DNA from: Akkermansia muciniphila
GTDB lineage: Bacteria; Pseudomonadota; Gammaproteobacteria; Burkholderiales; Burkholderiaceae_C
Assembly (NCBI GenBank): GCA_943327015.2
Contig: CALPVM020000039.1
Coordinates: 1 to 11,417, forward strand
Reading direction: 5' to 3'
DNA: 11,417 bases
Made by a program: the position numbers and the translations under genes. A model generated the notes under the pieces. It was not told the DNA's origin. It made no database searches and was given only the letters and a program-made list of their open reading frames with translations. This document shows positions 1 through 7,500 of this stretch, piece by piece. The stretch's first letter is position 1, and each line of letters begins with the position of its first letter.

Positions 1-475
1 CATAAATGACAGAGATTGACCTATCTTCTAGGCCGGTTGGTGCAGGCACTTGAGCCCCCCTGCAATCCAGTACCGATCCATCAACTGTTCCTTGCATGCG
101 TAAAATCAATATATCACTACCATTGATACCTTTATCATCAACTTTGTTCACGGTATCAATAGTAGCTACTGATTGAAATAAGGCATCATTAAATCCTCCA
201 ACGCTGGCTGTCAAAGTGGTTGGAGTGGCAGTAGGACTAGAAGGCAAATAAAGAACGTCTTTGTAACCGGTTTGAGAACCCAAGCGTTGAAGACGGTCGA
301 CTGAAAATCGCATATTGTCCCGTAACTGCGATGAAGAATCTACCGAATCAAATCCGCGTCTTGCCACCACCAGAGCAGCAATTGCAGCCAGCGTAATGAA
401 CAGGCTGATAGCCATTGCCACCATGAGTTCCACCATAGTCAATCCGGACTCAACGCGTGGCTTTGGACTTTTCAT
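1..475 (-). CDS. pilW: Minor pilin PilW-like, partial (C-terminus beyond left edge)
   Basis: The minus-strand frame from the ATG at 475-473 stays open to the left edge, giving 158 codons. The protein starts MKSPKPRVESG and then LTMVELMVAMAI, which is a short basic leader, the prepilin-peptidase Gly, and the Glu at mature position 5, followed by a hydrophobic helix. After the helix comes a stretch like RGFDSVDSSSQLRDNMRF, which resembles the region after the helix in PilW proteins (compare the plus-strand PilW at 2896). PilW is a minor pilin placed in the inner membrane and then in the pilus tip complex. The gene begins 15 bases after the stop of the upstream pilV, so the two are probably cotranscribed. 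No strong Shine-Dalgarno sequence is visible. The leader and context support PilW over other pseudopilins, but the C-terminal half is not in view. Confidence 0.8.
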   Translation of the reverse strand, partial: MKSPKPRVESGLTMVELMVAMAISLFITLAAIAALVVARRGFDSVDSSSQLRDNMRFSVDRLQRLGSQTGYKDVLYLPSSPTATPTTLTASVGGFNDALFQSVATIDTVNKVDDKGINGSDILILRMQGTVDGSVLDCRGAQVPAPTGLEDRSISVIY

Positions 476-490
476 TGTGTTATTGCATGC

Positions 491-1087
491 CTAAACGGGA
501 AACACAATAGAGGGAACCGTTGCCCTGTCCAATGCTTGACTTCCCGTCAATGATTTATTGGTAGATGCCCTAGACCACCCGATTTTAATGACCATGCTTG
601 CACCCGCCCCAGCCGTGCAGGACCAAGTTGCCAACCCGGAAGCATCAAATGGAACTGAGTCCATGCAAACCACCACGCGAGCCCCTGGGAGTTCGTCATC
701 AACCCTGGCAAGCCATTCTGTCATTTGGGCATTGGCTACATTGATTGGATTTGTACACGCAGTGGTAGCCGCAACATTTAAACAGTAGTCAGGATTTGTA
801 TGCTTCAAAGGCTTTGAGCTTGTTGACACAAAATACGGGTTGCTCAGAGTCTTGGAAGACTCTGTCGGGTTGCCACGCATCAAATCCGCCAGTTCACGCG
901 CTTGAAAAGCAGCAATAGACTGCAACCGCGCATCCCGATTGGCCTGCAAAGAAGACGCCTGCATACCGACCATTCCGAGCATGCCGATGGTGAGTACCAT
1001 TACCGATACCAGAACCTCAACAATCGAAAACCCCGCACTACACGGAAATCGTTGTGTTATATCTGTTAAAGGCTGTCCTTTGTACAT
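491..1087 (-). CDS. pilV: Minor pilin PilV-like (first gene of the minus-strand minor-pilin operon)
   Basis: This gene encodes 198 residues from the ATG at 1087. The leader ends at Gly19 and the mature protein begins FSIVEVLVSVMVLTIGMLGM, with Glu at mature position 5. The motif and the following text (MQASSLQANRDARLQ) are typical of type IV pilus PilV, a minor pilin of the tip-priming complex. The frame is open up to an ATG at 1141, which would add 18 residues. I prefer 1087 because a GGAA stretch lies just upstream, and because a candidate -10 element overlaps the region just before 1141, which would leave that start almost leaderless. Both choices keep an acceptable leader length. The gene is followed after 15 bases by pilW. 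Unlike the plus-strand set, no fimT precedes it; an IS3-family remnant lies there instead. Confidence 0.82.
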   Translation of the reverse strand: MYKGQPLTDITQRFPCSAGFSIVEVLVSVMVLTIGMLGMVGMQASSLQANRDARLQSIAAFQARELADLMRGNPTESSKTLSNPYFVSTSSKPLKHTNPDYCLNVAATTACTNPINVANAQMTEWLARVDDELPGARVVVCMDSVPFDASGLATWSCTAGAGASMVIKIGWSRASTNKSLTGSQALDRATVPSIVFPV

Positions 1088-1144
1088 ATTTCCAATATAT
1101 TTTGTTTGAATTTTACAAAAGGAGCACTGTTTTAACCACATTTA

Positions 1145-1175
1145 ATATTACGCAGTTAGTGTAGATTCAACTCAA
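1145..1175 (-). promoter_or_regulatory. Candidate sigma70 promoter for the minus-strand pilV-pilW operon
   Basis: Read on the minus strand there is TTGAGT (1175-1170), a 19-base spacer, and TAATAT (1150-1145). The -10 is good, but the spacer is 2 bases longer than ideal. It lies about 60 bases before the chosen pilV start. This is a pattern match only. Confidence 0.25.
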
Positions 1176-1276
1176 AATCTGCACATACCGTTTGTCGCAA
1201 AATTTACACCAACCATCGATTGAAACGGATTGACAACTTACACGTCGTCCCTAAAAAATCGCACTTATTTCAAACG

Positions 1277-1308
1277 ACTAGCATGAGTTTATGCTGGATC
1301 CAGCTAGT
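1277..1308. repeat. Cluster of nested inverted repeats
   Basis: Three inverted repeats overlap here. The outer arms are ACTAGC (1277-1282) and GCTAGT (1303-1308). AGCAT (1280-1284) pairs with ATGCT (1291-1295). A perfect 12-base palindrome, GCTGGATCCAGC, occupies 1293-1304. The cluster sits just beyond the 3' end of the decayed IS3-family orfB, so it may be part of the element's end or a former terminator. I did not find convincing IS3-type terminal repeats (5'-TG...CA-3' with a partner). Confidence 0.4.
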
Positions 1309-1327
1309 AGCCGACGTACCCCCGTTT

Positions 1328-1659
1328 TCAGTATCTGTGTGCTTTGATGTTAATGGTTAATGTAACTGGTTTCTGAATCAATGTTAATTTATAGGTGCTT
1401 GGTGTCATTCATCCCAGTGACTTCTTTAGCCGCCTTTCGTTTTATTCCCTACGCAAAAACTCTACGACTACGTGTCCGGATGCCGCCCGTTGAATGATTC
1501 GATACAGGCGTTCTGGTTGCGCTTGTCCGGTTCGGGCATGAACAACTGATACAGTCTCACCACGCGCTTATGATTGACGATTTAACCCGCCTAGCGCAGC
1601 TTCAGATATAACATACCAATCGACTCGCAAGCAACGGCATTCGCTAAAGCCCTGACCAT
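1328..1659 (-). pseudogene. Decayed IS3-family transposase (orfB) remnant
   Basis: Translated on the minus strand, 1659-1468 reads MVRALANAVACES..., then LKLR*AG*IVNHKRVVRLYQ, then PDKRNQNACIESFNGRHPDT*. The 'VNHKRVxRLY' segment and the 'NAxIESFNGR' segment are hallmark blocks of IS3-family OrfB integrases. The Glu of IESFNG is the third acidic residue of the DDE triad. In intact OrfB these blocks are separated by roughly 120 residues containing the first two catalytic Asp residues; here that stretch is deleted in frame. After a frame change, 1462-1328 reads EFLRRE*NERRLKKSLG*MTPSTYKL and ends IKAHRY*. This matches the usual YNE-RP-(K/S)-LG-LTP C-terminus. At least four internal stop codons, a frameshift and the deletion make it nonfunctional. 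No orfA or paired terminal repeats were found. Confidence 0.8.
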
Positions 1660-1761
1660 TGAGTGATACTTACATGTTTACTCATGCCATCTTACGACCA
1701 ATGGCGTTACTAAAATGATGTGTGGAAAAATGTTGCTATAGGCAGGCAATAGAATGCAGTT
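1660..1761. other. Leader region upstream of fimT, no gene seen
   Basis: This is the space between the transposase remnant and fimT, and presumably contains the promoter of the plus-strand pilin operon. I see no well-spaced sigma70 pair. A sigma54-like GG/GC pair (1724-1725 and 1735-1736) is one base too close together to be accepted. No convincing Shine-Dalgarno precedes the fimT ATG. Confidence 0.4.
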
Positions 1762-2340
1762 ATGCAAAGTCATATTCCACTTATTGGCAACAAGAAGCGC
1801 TGCGCTAGGGGCTTTACCTTGATAGAGCTCATGGTGGCGATTGCTATTTTGGGTGTACTAGCGGCACTGGCTGCACCCGCATTTAATGAAACAATTAAAA
1901 ACAAACAAGCAAATGCAACCACCGATGAGCTGGTAGCTTCGATTGAGTTAACCAAAACCGAATCTCGCCGCAGAGGCCGGGTGGTGTTTTTAAGTCGTCA
2001 CACCAATGTTGTGGACGGTTGCCCTGCAGCAACAAACCCAGCCACCGACCCTTGGCTATGCTGGCAAATATCCCCAGACACCAACAACAATATGGTGCTT
2101 GACGGCTCTGAGGGCGACAAAAGCAATGCCCTTCAGGTCTTCAAAAGTTCACCTGGTTTCTTGGTTCAAGCCACTCCAGTAATAGTTGAGTTCAACCGCT
2201 GGGGCCAAGCATCTAATGCACCACGCTGGGTCATCCATCATAACGCCGATGGTGCTAGCAAATCCAATTCTACTTTCACTGTTTGCCTAACCGTTGGCAC
2301 ACGTTTACGAAAAATAAAAGGGGAGCAGTCATGCGCTTAA
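1762..2340 (+). CDS. fimT: Minor pilin FimT/GspH family
   Basis: The protein has 192 residues. Its leader ends at Gly17 (after KKRCAR) and the mature part begins FTLIELMVAIAILGVLAALA, with Glu at mature position 5: a class III signal cut by prepilin peptidase PilD. After the helix, the sequence NKQANATTDELVASIELTKTESRRRG is the usual FimT/GspH amphipathic region. A beta-rich C-terminus follows with VIEFNRWGQ-like and VCLTVGTRLRKIKG stretches; an FNxxG followed by a basic C-terminal tail fits FimT. In some species the FimT C-terminal tail binds DNA during natural transformation; the tail here (RLRKIKGEQSCA) is basic, but that role is only a possibility. It is the first gene of the operon and overlaps pilV by 10 bases. 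Confidence 0.87.
   Translation: MQSHIPLIGNKKRCARGFTLIELMVAIAILGVLAALAAPAFNETIKNKQANATTDELVASIELTKTESRRRGRVVFLSRHTNVVDGCPAATNPATDPWLCWQISPDTNNNMVLDGSEGDKSNALQVFKSSPGFLVQATPVIVEFNRWGQASNAPRWVIHHNADGASKSNSTFTVCLTVGTRLRKIKGEQSCA
2319..2325 (+). promoter_or_regulatory. Strong ribosome binding site that fixes the pilV start
   Basis: AGGGGAG lies 5 bases before the ATG at 2331, inside the end of fimT. It is the reason for choosing 2331 over the in-frame ATG at 2283, which would add 16 residues and has no such site. Confidence 0.75.
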
Positions 2341-2909
2341 TTCGCGCCCCCAAGCAAGAACGTGGTGTCAGCATGATCGAATCGCTGGTGGCATTGTTAG
2401 TTTTGGCACTGGGTATTCTGGGTATGGCAGGTGTACAAACACGGGTGCTGGTAGATACACGCACTGCCAACCACCGTGCCACCGCGATGGGTCTCATTAA
2501 CGACATGACCAATCGCATGCTTCTTAACCGCGAACAGATAGCAACCTATTACACCAACACAAGCACCTACCCAAATACCAACGGTTGGAATGCAACCGTT
2601 GCTTTAGTACCTCCCACTAATTGCTTGGTAAACGATGCTACAGCAACTCCTTGCACCAGTAATCAAATGGCGCAAGCCGATTTAAACCAATGGCTCAACA
2701 CGGTACGCACATCCTTACCGAATGGCGACGCCCGAATTTTCGCATCGGAAACCGACCAACGTCAAATCGGAATTGCCATCGCTTGGAGCGCAAACGAGAG
2801 TGCCAATGCGCCCCTGGATCCCAATAGCCCGCTGGCAGTTACTATCGGAAAAAATGGTGTGGATTGTCCTACCAATTTAATTTGTCACATAGTATATGTA
2901 CAACCTTGA
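2331..2909 (+). CDS. pilV: Minor pilin PilV
   Basis: The protein has 192 residues. The leader MRLIRAPKQERG is cut after Gly12 and the mature protein begins VSMIESLVALLVLALGILGM, with Glu at mature position 5. This 'MIESLVALLVLALGILGMAG' form is characteristic of PilV, the minor pilin that joins PilW, PilX, FimT/FimU, PilE and PilY1 in the tip-priming complex at the inner membrane. The downstream region (RTANHRATAMGLINDMTNRML) matches the PilV pattern. A good ribosome binding site supports the start. The gene overlaps fimT upstream (10 bases) and pilW downstream (14 bases), so translation of the three is probably coupled. It is clearly diverged from the minus-strand PilV at 491-1087. Confidence 0.88.
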   Translation: MRLIRAPKQERGVSMIESLVALLVLALGILGMAGVQTRVLVDTRTANHRATAMGLINDMTNRMLLNREQIATYYTNTSTYPNTNGWNATVALVPPTNCLVNDATATPCTSNQMAQADLNQWLNTVRTSLPNGDARIFASETDQRQIGIAIAWSANESANAPLDPNSPLAVTIGKNGVDCPTNLICHIVYVQP

Positions 2910-3786
2910 AAGTTGCTCGCCATCTGTAAACGCACTACACCCATGTGCCAGGCGTTTTCATCTACAAAAAGGCTTGTCGTTAATGGAATTAATGGTCGGC
3001 CTCACCATTGGATTGTTGGTGGTGATCGGCGCGATAGGCAGTTTGGTATTCTCTCAAGCCACCACCACAGTACTGGCAGACACATCACGTTTACAACAAA
3101 ATGCTGATGCTATTTTGAGCAATATGGGATATCACCTTACACAAGCGGGTGCGGTTAATATTGAGTGGAACGGTGGGACCAACGCTGGCGTTCGTTTTAA
3201 CGAAAGTTATACCGGCCTTTCTGCGGCAACCACTGGTCTTGCTGGACAAATGCTATCTATACATGGTGAAAATGGTAATTCCAATAGCCCAGACACTTTA
3301 CGGGTAAGTTACCAGGACAATATACTGAGCACCAGCTCTGCTGCAGACACCATACGATTCGGCATTCGTGATTGTTTAGGTAATCGCCCTGCAGTACCTT
3401 TTTTAAACATTGACAATGAGTATTTCATTACAGGCACCAACCTGATGTGTCGCGGCTCATCAGCCGCACCCAATAATGCACTAGCAATTGCCGATGGCGT
3501 AGAAGATTTTCAGGTTTGGTATGGCATTCAAACGCGAGATGCTGCCGATACGTTGCAATATCTTTTTTACACAGCCAATAGCGTTCCCTCATGGACAAAT
3601 ATTCATGCCGTGCGAGTTTGCCTTGTTTTACGCGGAGATAGTCAAAGCAATCCAACCAGAGGTACCTCATTTAAAAATTGCAATGGGCAAGAAATGATAG
3701 ATTCCACCGGAAAATCAATTACAGAAGACGGCAGATTGCGGCGTGTTTATCAACGCACTTTCGCTCTCAGAAACGCACTGCTATGA
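2896..3786 (+). CDS. pilW: Minor pilin PilW
   Basis: The protein has 296 residues. A 26-residue leader, longer than usual, ends QKG, and the mature protein begins LSLMELMVGLTIGLLVVIGA with Glu at mature position 5. PilW is a large minor pilin of the tip complex; nearly 300 residues fits the family. The C-terminal part contains YLFYTANSVPSWTNIHAVRVCLVLRG, a block common in PilW proteins ('...VRVxLLxR...'). The ATG at 2896 is the only in-frame ATG before the helix, so the start is fairly secure although no ribosome binding site is visible. It begins inside the last 14 bases of pilV, and its stop overlaps the pilX ATG (ATGA), which suggests coupled translation. Confidence 0.87.
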   Translation: MYNLESCSPSVNALHPCARRFHLQKGLSLMELMVGLTIGLLVVIGAIGSLVFSQATTTVLADTSRLQQNADAILSNMGYHLTQAGAVNIEWNGGTNAGVRFNESYTGLSAATTGLAGQMLSIHGENGNSNSPDTLRVSYQDNILSTSSAADTIRFGIRDCLGNRPAVPFLNIDNEYFITGTNLMCRGSSAAPNNALAIADGVEDFQVWYGIQTRDAADTLQYLFYTANSVPSWTNIHAVRVCLVLRGDSQSNPTRGTSFKNCNGQEMIDSTGKSITEDGRLRRVYQRTFALRNALL

Positions 3787-4556
3787 ACACCAAGCACTAC
3801 CAGCAACGCGGCGCAACCTTGATCACCGTACTGATCATTATGCTGCTCACCATGACTGCCGTGCTTGCAGGGTACCGGGTAGCTAACTTGAATGAAATAA
3901 TTACCAGCAACGCCAGTGACTACCAGCGTGCTGTAGCAGCCGCTGAAGCCTTGATTCGGGATGCTGAAACTGATATTCGTGGCAGAATTCCACCCTACAC
4001 ACCTTTGCAGGCAGATGGTAGTCAAGGCACCCCCTGCAAACCCAACCCCACCAACCCTATGGTAAGCGCTGATAATCATATAGGCTGCAGGGATACCAGT
4101 ACCAAAGCTTATTTCCCCCGCAGCAGCGACGACTACGACACCATAGAAACCAGAGTCATTGCAGCGTCTGCATTGCGGTGCCAGGAGGGGATTTGTGTTC
4201 CTGAAAATTTAACATCACTGCCCCCGATTGAAGACAATTTAGCCAACATGGAGCCGCTAGGAGCAACCTATGGTCAATTTACCCTAGCCAACCCTTCGGC
4301 ACTTGGCCAAGAAAGTAACCCGATTTTATTGGTCGATCCTGGTCCGCCTAAGCGCGCACTCGCATGGTACTGGGTAGAGGTTTTCAAGTACTCCGCTCCA
4401 ATAACCAGCACGGCCACCACAGCGAGCAATCTTACTCCTGACCCAGCTGCACCATTTGTGTATCGAATAACAGCAGTTGCGAAAGGATTAAAAGAAGGTA
4501 CCAAAGCGGTAATCAAAACCACTTTTGTGCCCTACCCGGCCAGCCAAGGTCAGTGA
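3783..4556 (+). CDS. pilX: Minor pilin PilX
   Basis: The protein has 257 residues from the ATG that overlaps the pilW stop by 4 bases. I chose this start because of the coupling and because it yields a short leader, MNTKHYQQRG, followed by ATLITVLIIMLLTMTAVLAG. An ATG at 3678 lies in the same open frame but would put 35 residues of unlikely sequence in front. PilX proteins often lack the Glu at mature position 5, as here (Thr). The segment NASDYQRAVAAAEALIRDAETDI is the typical PilX 'AAEAALRDAE' helix. At 257 residues it is somewhat long for PilX. It belongs to the tip-priming complex with PilV, PilW, FimT, PilE and PilY1. A 43-base gap separates its stop from pilY1. Confidence 0.86.
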   Translation: MNTKHYQQRGATLITVLIIMLLTMTAVLAGYRVANLNEIITSNASDYQRAVAAAEALIRDAETDIRGRIPPYTPLQADGSQGTPCKPNPTNPMVSADNHIGCRDTSTKAYFPRSSDDYDTIETRVIAASALRCQEGICVPENLTSLPPIEDNLANMEPLGATYGQFTLANPSALGQESNPILLVDPGPPKRALAWYWVEVFKYSAPITSTATTASNLTPDPAAPFVYRITAVAKGLKEGTKAVIKTTFVPYPASQGQ

Positions 4557-4586
4557 CCCCCTGCCACCCTTCATTGAACCAACATT

Positions 4587-4593
4587 ACGGAGG
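4587..4593 (+). promoter_or_regulatory. Ribosome binding site that fixes the pilY1 start
   Basis: ACGGAGG lies 6 bases before the ATG at 4600. It decides between this start and the in-frame ATG at 4525, which lies inside pilX, lacks a site and would put 25 extra residues before the signal peptide. Confidence 0.75.
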
Positions 4594-4599
4594 CATGCC

Positions 4600-7500
4600 A
4601 TGCAACAAACTAGGGTATACCCAAAAAAATTTAAATGCCACCATGTAGCAGTAGCCTGTAGCATCTGCATGGCTGGCAACTTGGCGTGGGCTGGCCCGAT
4701 TAATTTTTCTCAAATACCAGCCGGCAACGGTGGTCGTGAGCCCGCACCGAACGTGATTATTTCGGTGGATGACTCTGGCAGTATGGCGTGGGACATTACC
4801 ACCGACAATACAACTAGTAATGTTGCAAATCGAAAAATAACTCTACTCAAGCAGGCCCTCAAGGCACAATTTGGCGATGGCACTGCCAATTCTGGCAATA
4901 TCCCAGATGGTCGCATTCGCCTTGCATGGCAAGGAATGAACCGCACCAATAGCTTGACACTTGGCGCAACCAACGCCATGAAGCCATTTTCTGGAACGCA
5001 CCGCGTAAATTTCAATACTTACATAGACGGACTAACAGCCAGTGGTGGCACACCATCCATCGACATGATGAAAAATGTGTTTAACTACATGCGGTCACCC
5101 GCAGGGCGGCACAGCCCATGGGCGGACAACCCCGGCACAGACCAGACCACACCCTATTTGTCATGCCGTAGAACGTACCATGTTTTTATGACGGATGGCG
5201 CATGGAATAGCCAATTAGACACCGACCGCGTTGGCACAAAAGGTGACAGCTCCACGCAAACATTACCCGATGGTAAATCTTATAACCCTAGCACCAACAT
5301 AGAGCTTAGGATTTATAAAGACATTTATGGCGACGGAGACGTCAATTACAAAACAACGAAAGCCCACACACTTTCAGACTTTGCTTTTCGCAACTGGGCC
5401 ACCGATTTACAAGACGGCACCAACAGCACCCAAGCGATGCAAAACAAAATAAAGCCTTTGTATAAAGTTCCAACAACCGAATATATTTGGAATACCCCCC
5501 CCATCTCGCCAACAACACCCTGCACCGATGCCAACGGCTGCACAGCGCTTACCGATTATTGGAATCCCAAAAACAACCCTGCAACTTGGCAACACGTAAC
5601 TCAGTACACCATTGGCTTTGGTTTGGGTGCCGTAAATTGGCCTTACGTTGCTGCTGACGGTAGTCGCAGAACACAAACAGGCTTTATTGCTGGGCGAAAA
5701 ACACCCGTAGAGTGGGATTACAACAACGCATCGTCAGACACCTACGGTGGCGACTACCAAAGGCTGGTTCGCGGCACATTGGTGTGGCCAGATGTCAGAT
5801 CTTATGATACTTCCCCCGCTACAACTGACACCTCCAGTTTAGACCCATTATCCTCCGAACAAGACCAGCGAACCGTTGAACTCTGGCATGCGGCCATTAA
5901 CGGACGTGGTAAATACTACCCCGCTAAAACTGCTGCAGCATTAACCGATGCATTTAAAGACATTCTGGATACAGTAATTAAAGATACCTCAAGCCCGTTA
6001 GTCTCGATCTCTACCAGTTCAAGTTACTTACGTTCCGGCCTGAATGCATACATTGCTGGATACAACGCTACACGTTATTCGGGGTCGCTGACAGCGCGCC
6101 CGATTGATAGCACGACGGGGGCAATTGGCTCATCAGAATCGTGGGACGCAGCCAAAAAACTGGACGAACTTTCCAGCACATCGCTAAACAACCGATTGGT
6201 TCTTTCTTATGGTTTAGTGGGCACGCCCCCTGTCACTACAGGATTCCAATGGAAAGCCGCAAGTGCAACCAGCATCTCAAACCTTCCAGCTCTGCATCAA
6301 GCGCCCCTAAATAAAAATAGTGCTGGAACTGCTGACAACAAAGGCGTGGATCGAGTCAACTTCATCCGTGGCGACCGCACCAAAGAGGCTTCTAAGGGCG
6401 GCACATTACGCGATCGCGATTCCCGACTGGGTGACGTTGTCAACTCTAACATTTGGTACACGGGTAAGCCATCCAGTGGCTACACCGCAGACAACTACGC
6501 AACATTCCGCTCTGAACTAAGTGGTGGCGGTACCTCTCCGACCCAACTCGGTGGACGTACACCCATGATTTACATTGGTGCCAATGACGGTATGTTGCAT
6601 GGTTTTTCAGCCACGACCGGTGAAGAAAAAATAGCCTATATTCCGCAAGGCATAGCACAGGGTGCGCTGCGTGATTTAACCGATTCAGACAGCGCAACAA
6701 GGCCATACCTGCACAGATATTTTGTGGATGGCTCACCTTTTACCGGCGACTTTTACGACAAGGCCAATAGTAAATGGCGCACCTATCTTGTTGGCACTCT
6801 CGCTGCTGGTGGCAAGGGTTATTTTGTGCTGGATGTTACAGACCCCGCTGAATTCGTGCACACCAACTCCTCCGTAGGTAACTTGGTCATCATGGATACC
6901 ACTGCAACCGCTGATGCTGACATAGGCCATATTTTTTCACCACCCGTGATGGATGAGGCCGTGGCCAATATGTCACGTCAAATTGTGAAGCTGAATGATT
7001 CACGCTGGGCAACAGTGCTTGGCAATGGTTACAGCAGTAGCAATGAAGCGCCCGTACTACTGATTCAATATCTTGATGGCTCTCGTGAATTAGTCAAAAT
7101 ATCACCCTGTAGCCAGCCCACATCTGGCACGTGTAACTATAAGGGGGACAATGGCCTATCGAGCCCACAGCTAATTGACATCAACGGTGATGGAAAAGTG
7201 GATATTGCCTATGCTGGCGACCTCAAAGGTAACCTCTGGAAGTTTGACCTTACCAGCGCCACAAGCTCAGAGTGGAAAACCTCTTTTGGTGGTAAACCAT
7301 TTTTTGTTGCCAAACGCGGCACTGCCAGTGCGCCCATTACGCAGGCATTTACCACTGCGCCATACTGGATGCCCCATCCCAAGGGCGGCATTATGCTTGC
7401 CGTCGGTACAGGACGCAACTTAACCGATACAGATCGTGCTACTACCAGCACTGAATCGGTGTACGCCCTGTATGACAATAGCAGCTTCAAAGTCGAACAA

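Noticed and set aside
558..788. Plus-strand open frame of 76 codons
   Set aside because: It lies antisense to the clear pilV frame and shows no family pattern.
1724..1736. Sigma54-like promoter before fimT (GG 1724-1725, GC 1735-1736)
   Set aside because: Only 9 bases separate GG and GC, while sigma54 promoters almost always need 10. The rest of the consensus is also weak.
2283..2330. Longer N-terminus for the plus-strand PilV from ATG 2283
   Set aside because: It would overlap fimT by 58 bases without a ribosome binding site, whereas 2331 has AGGGGAG at 5 bases.
3678..3782. Longer N-terminus for PilX from ATG 3678
   Set aside because: It would add 35 residues before an already complete leader and overlap pilW deeply. 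The ATGA overlap at 3783 is the normal arrangement.
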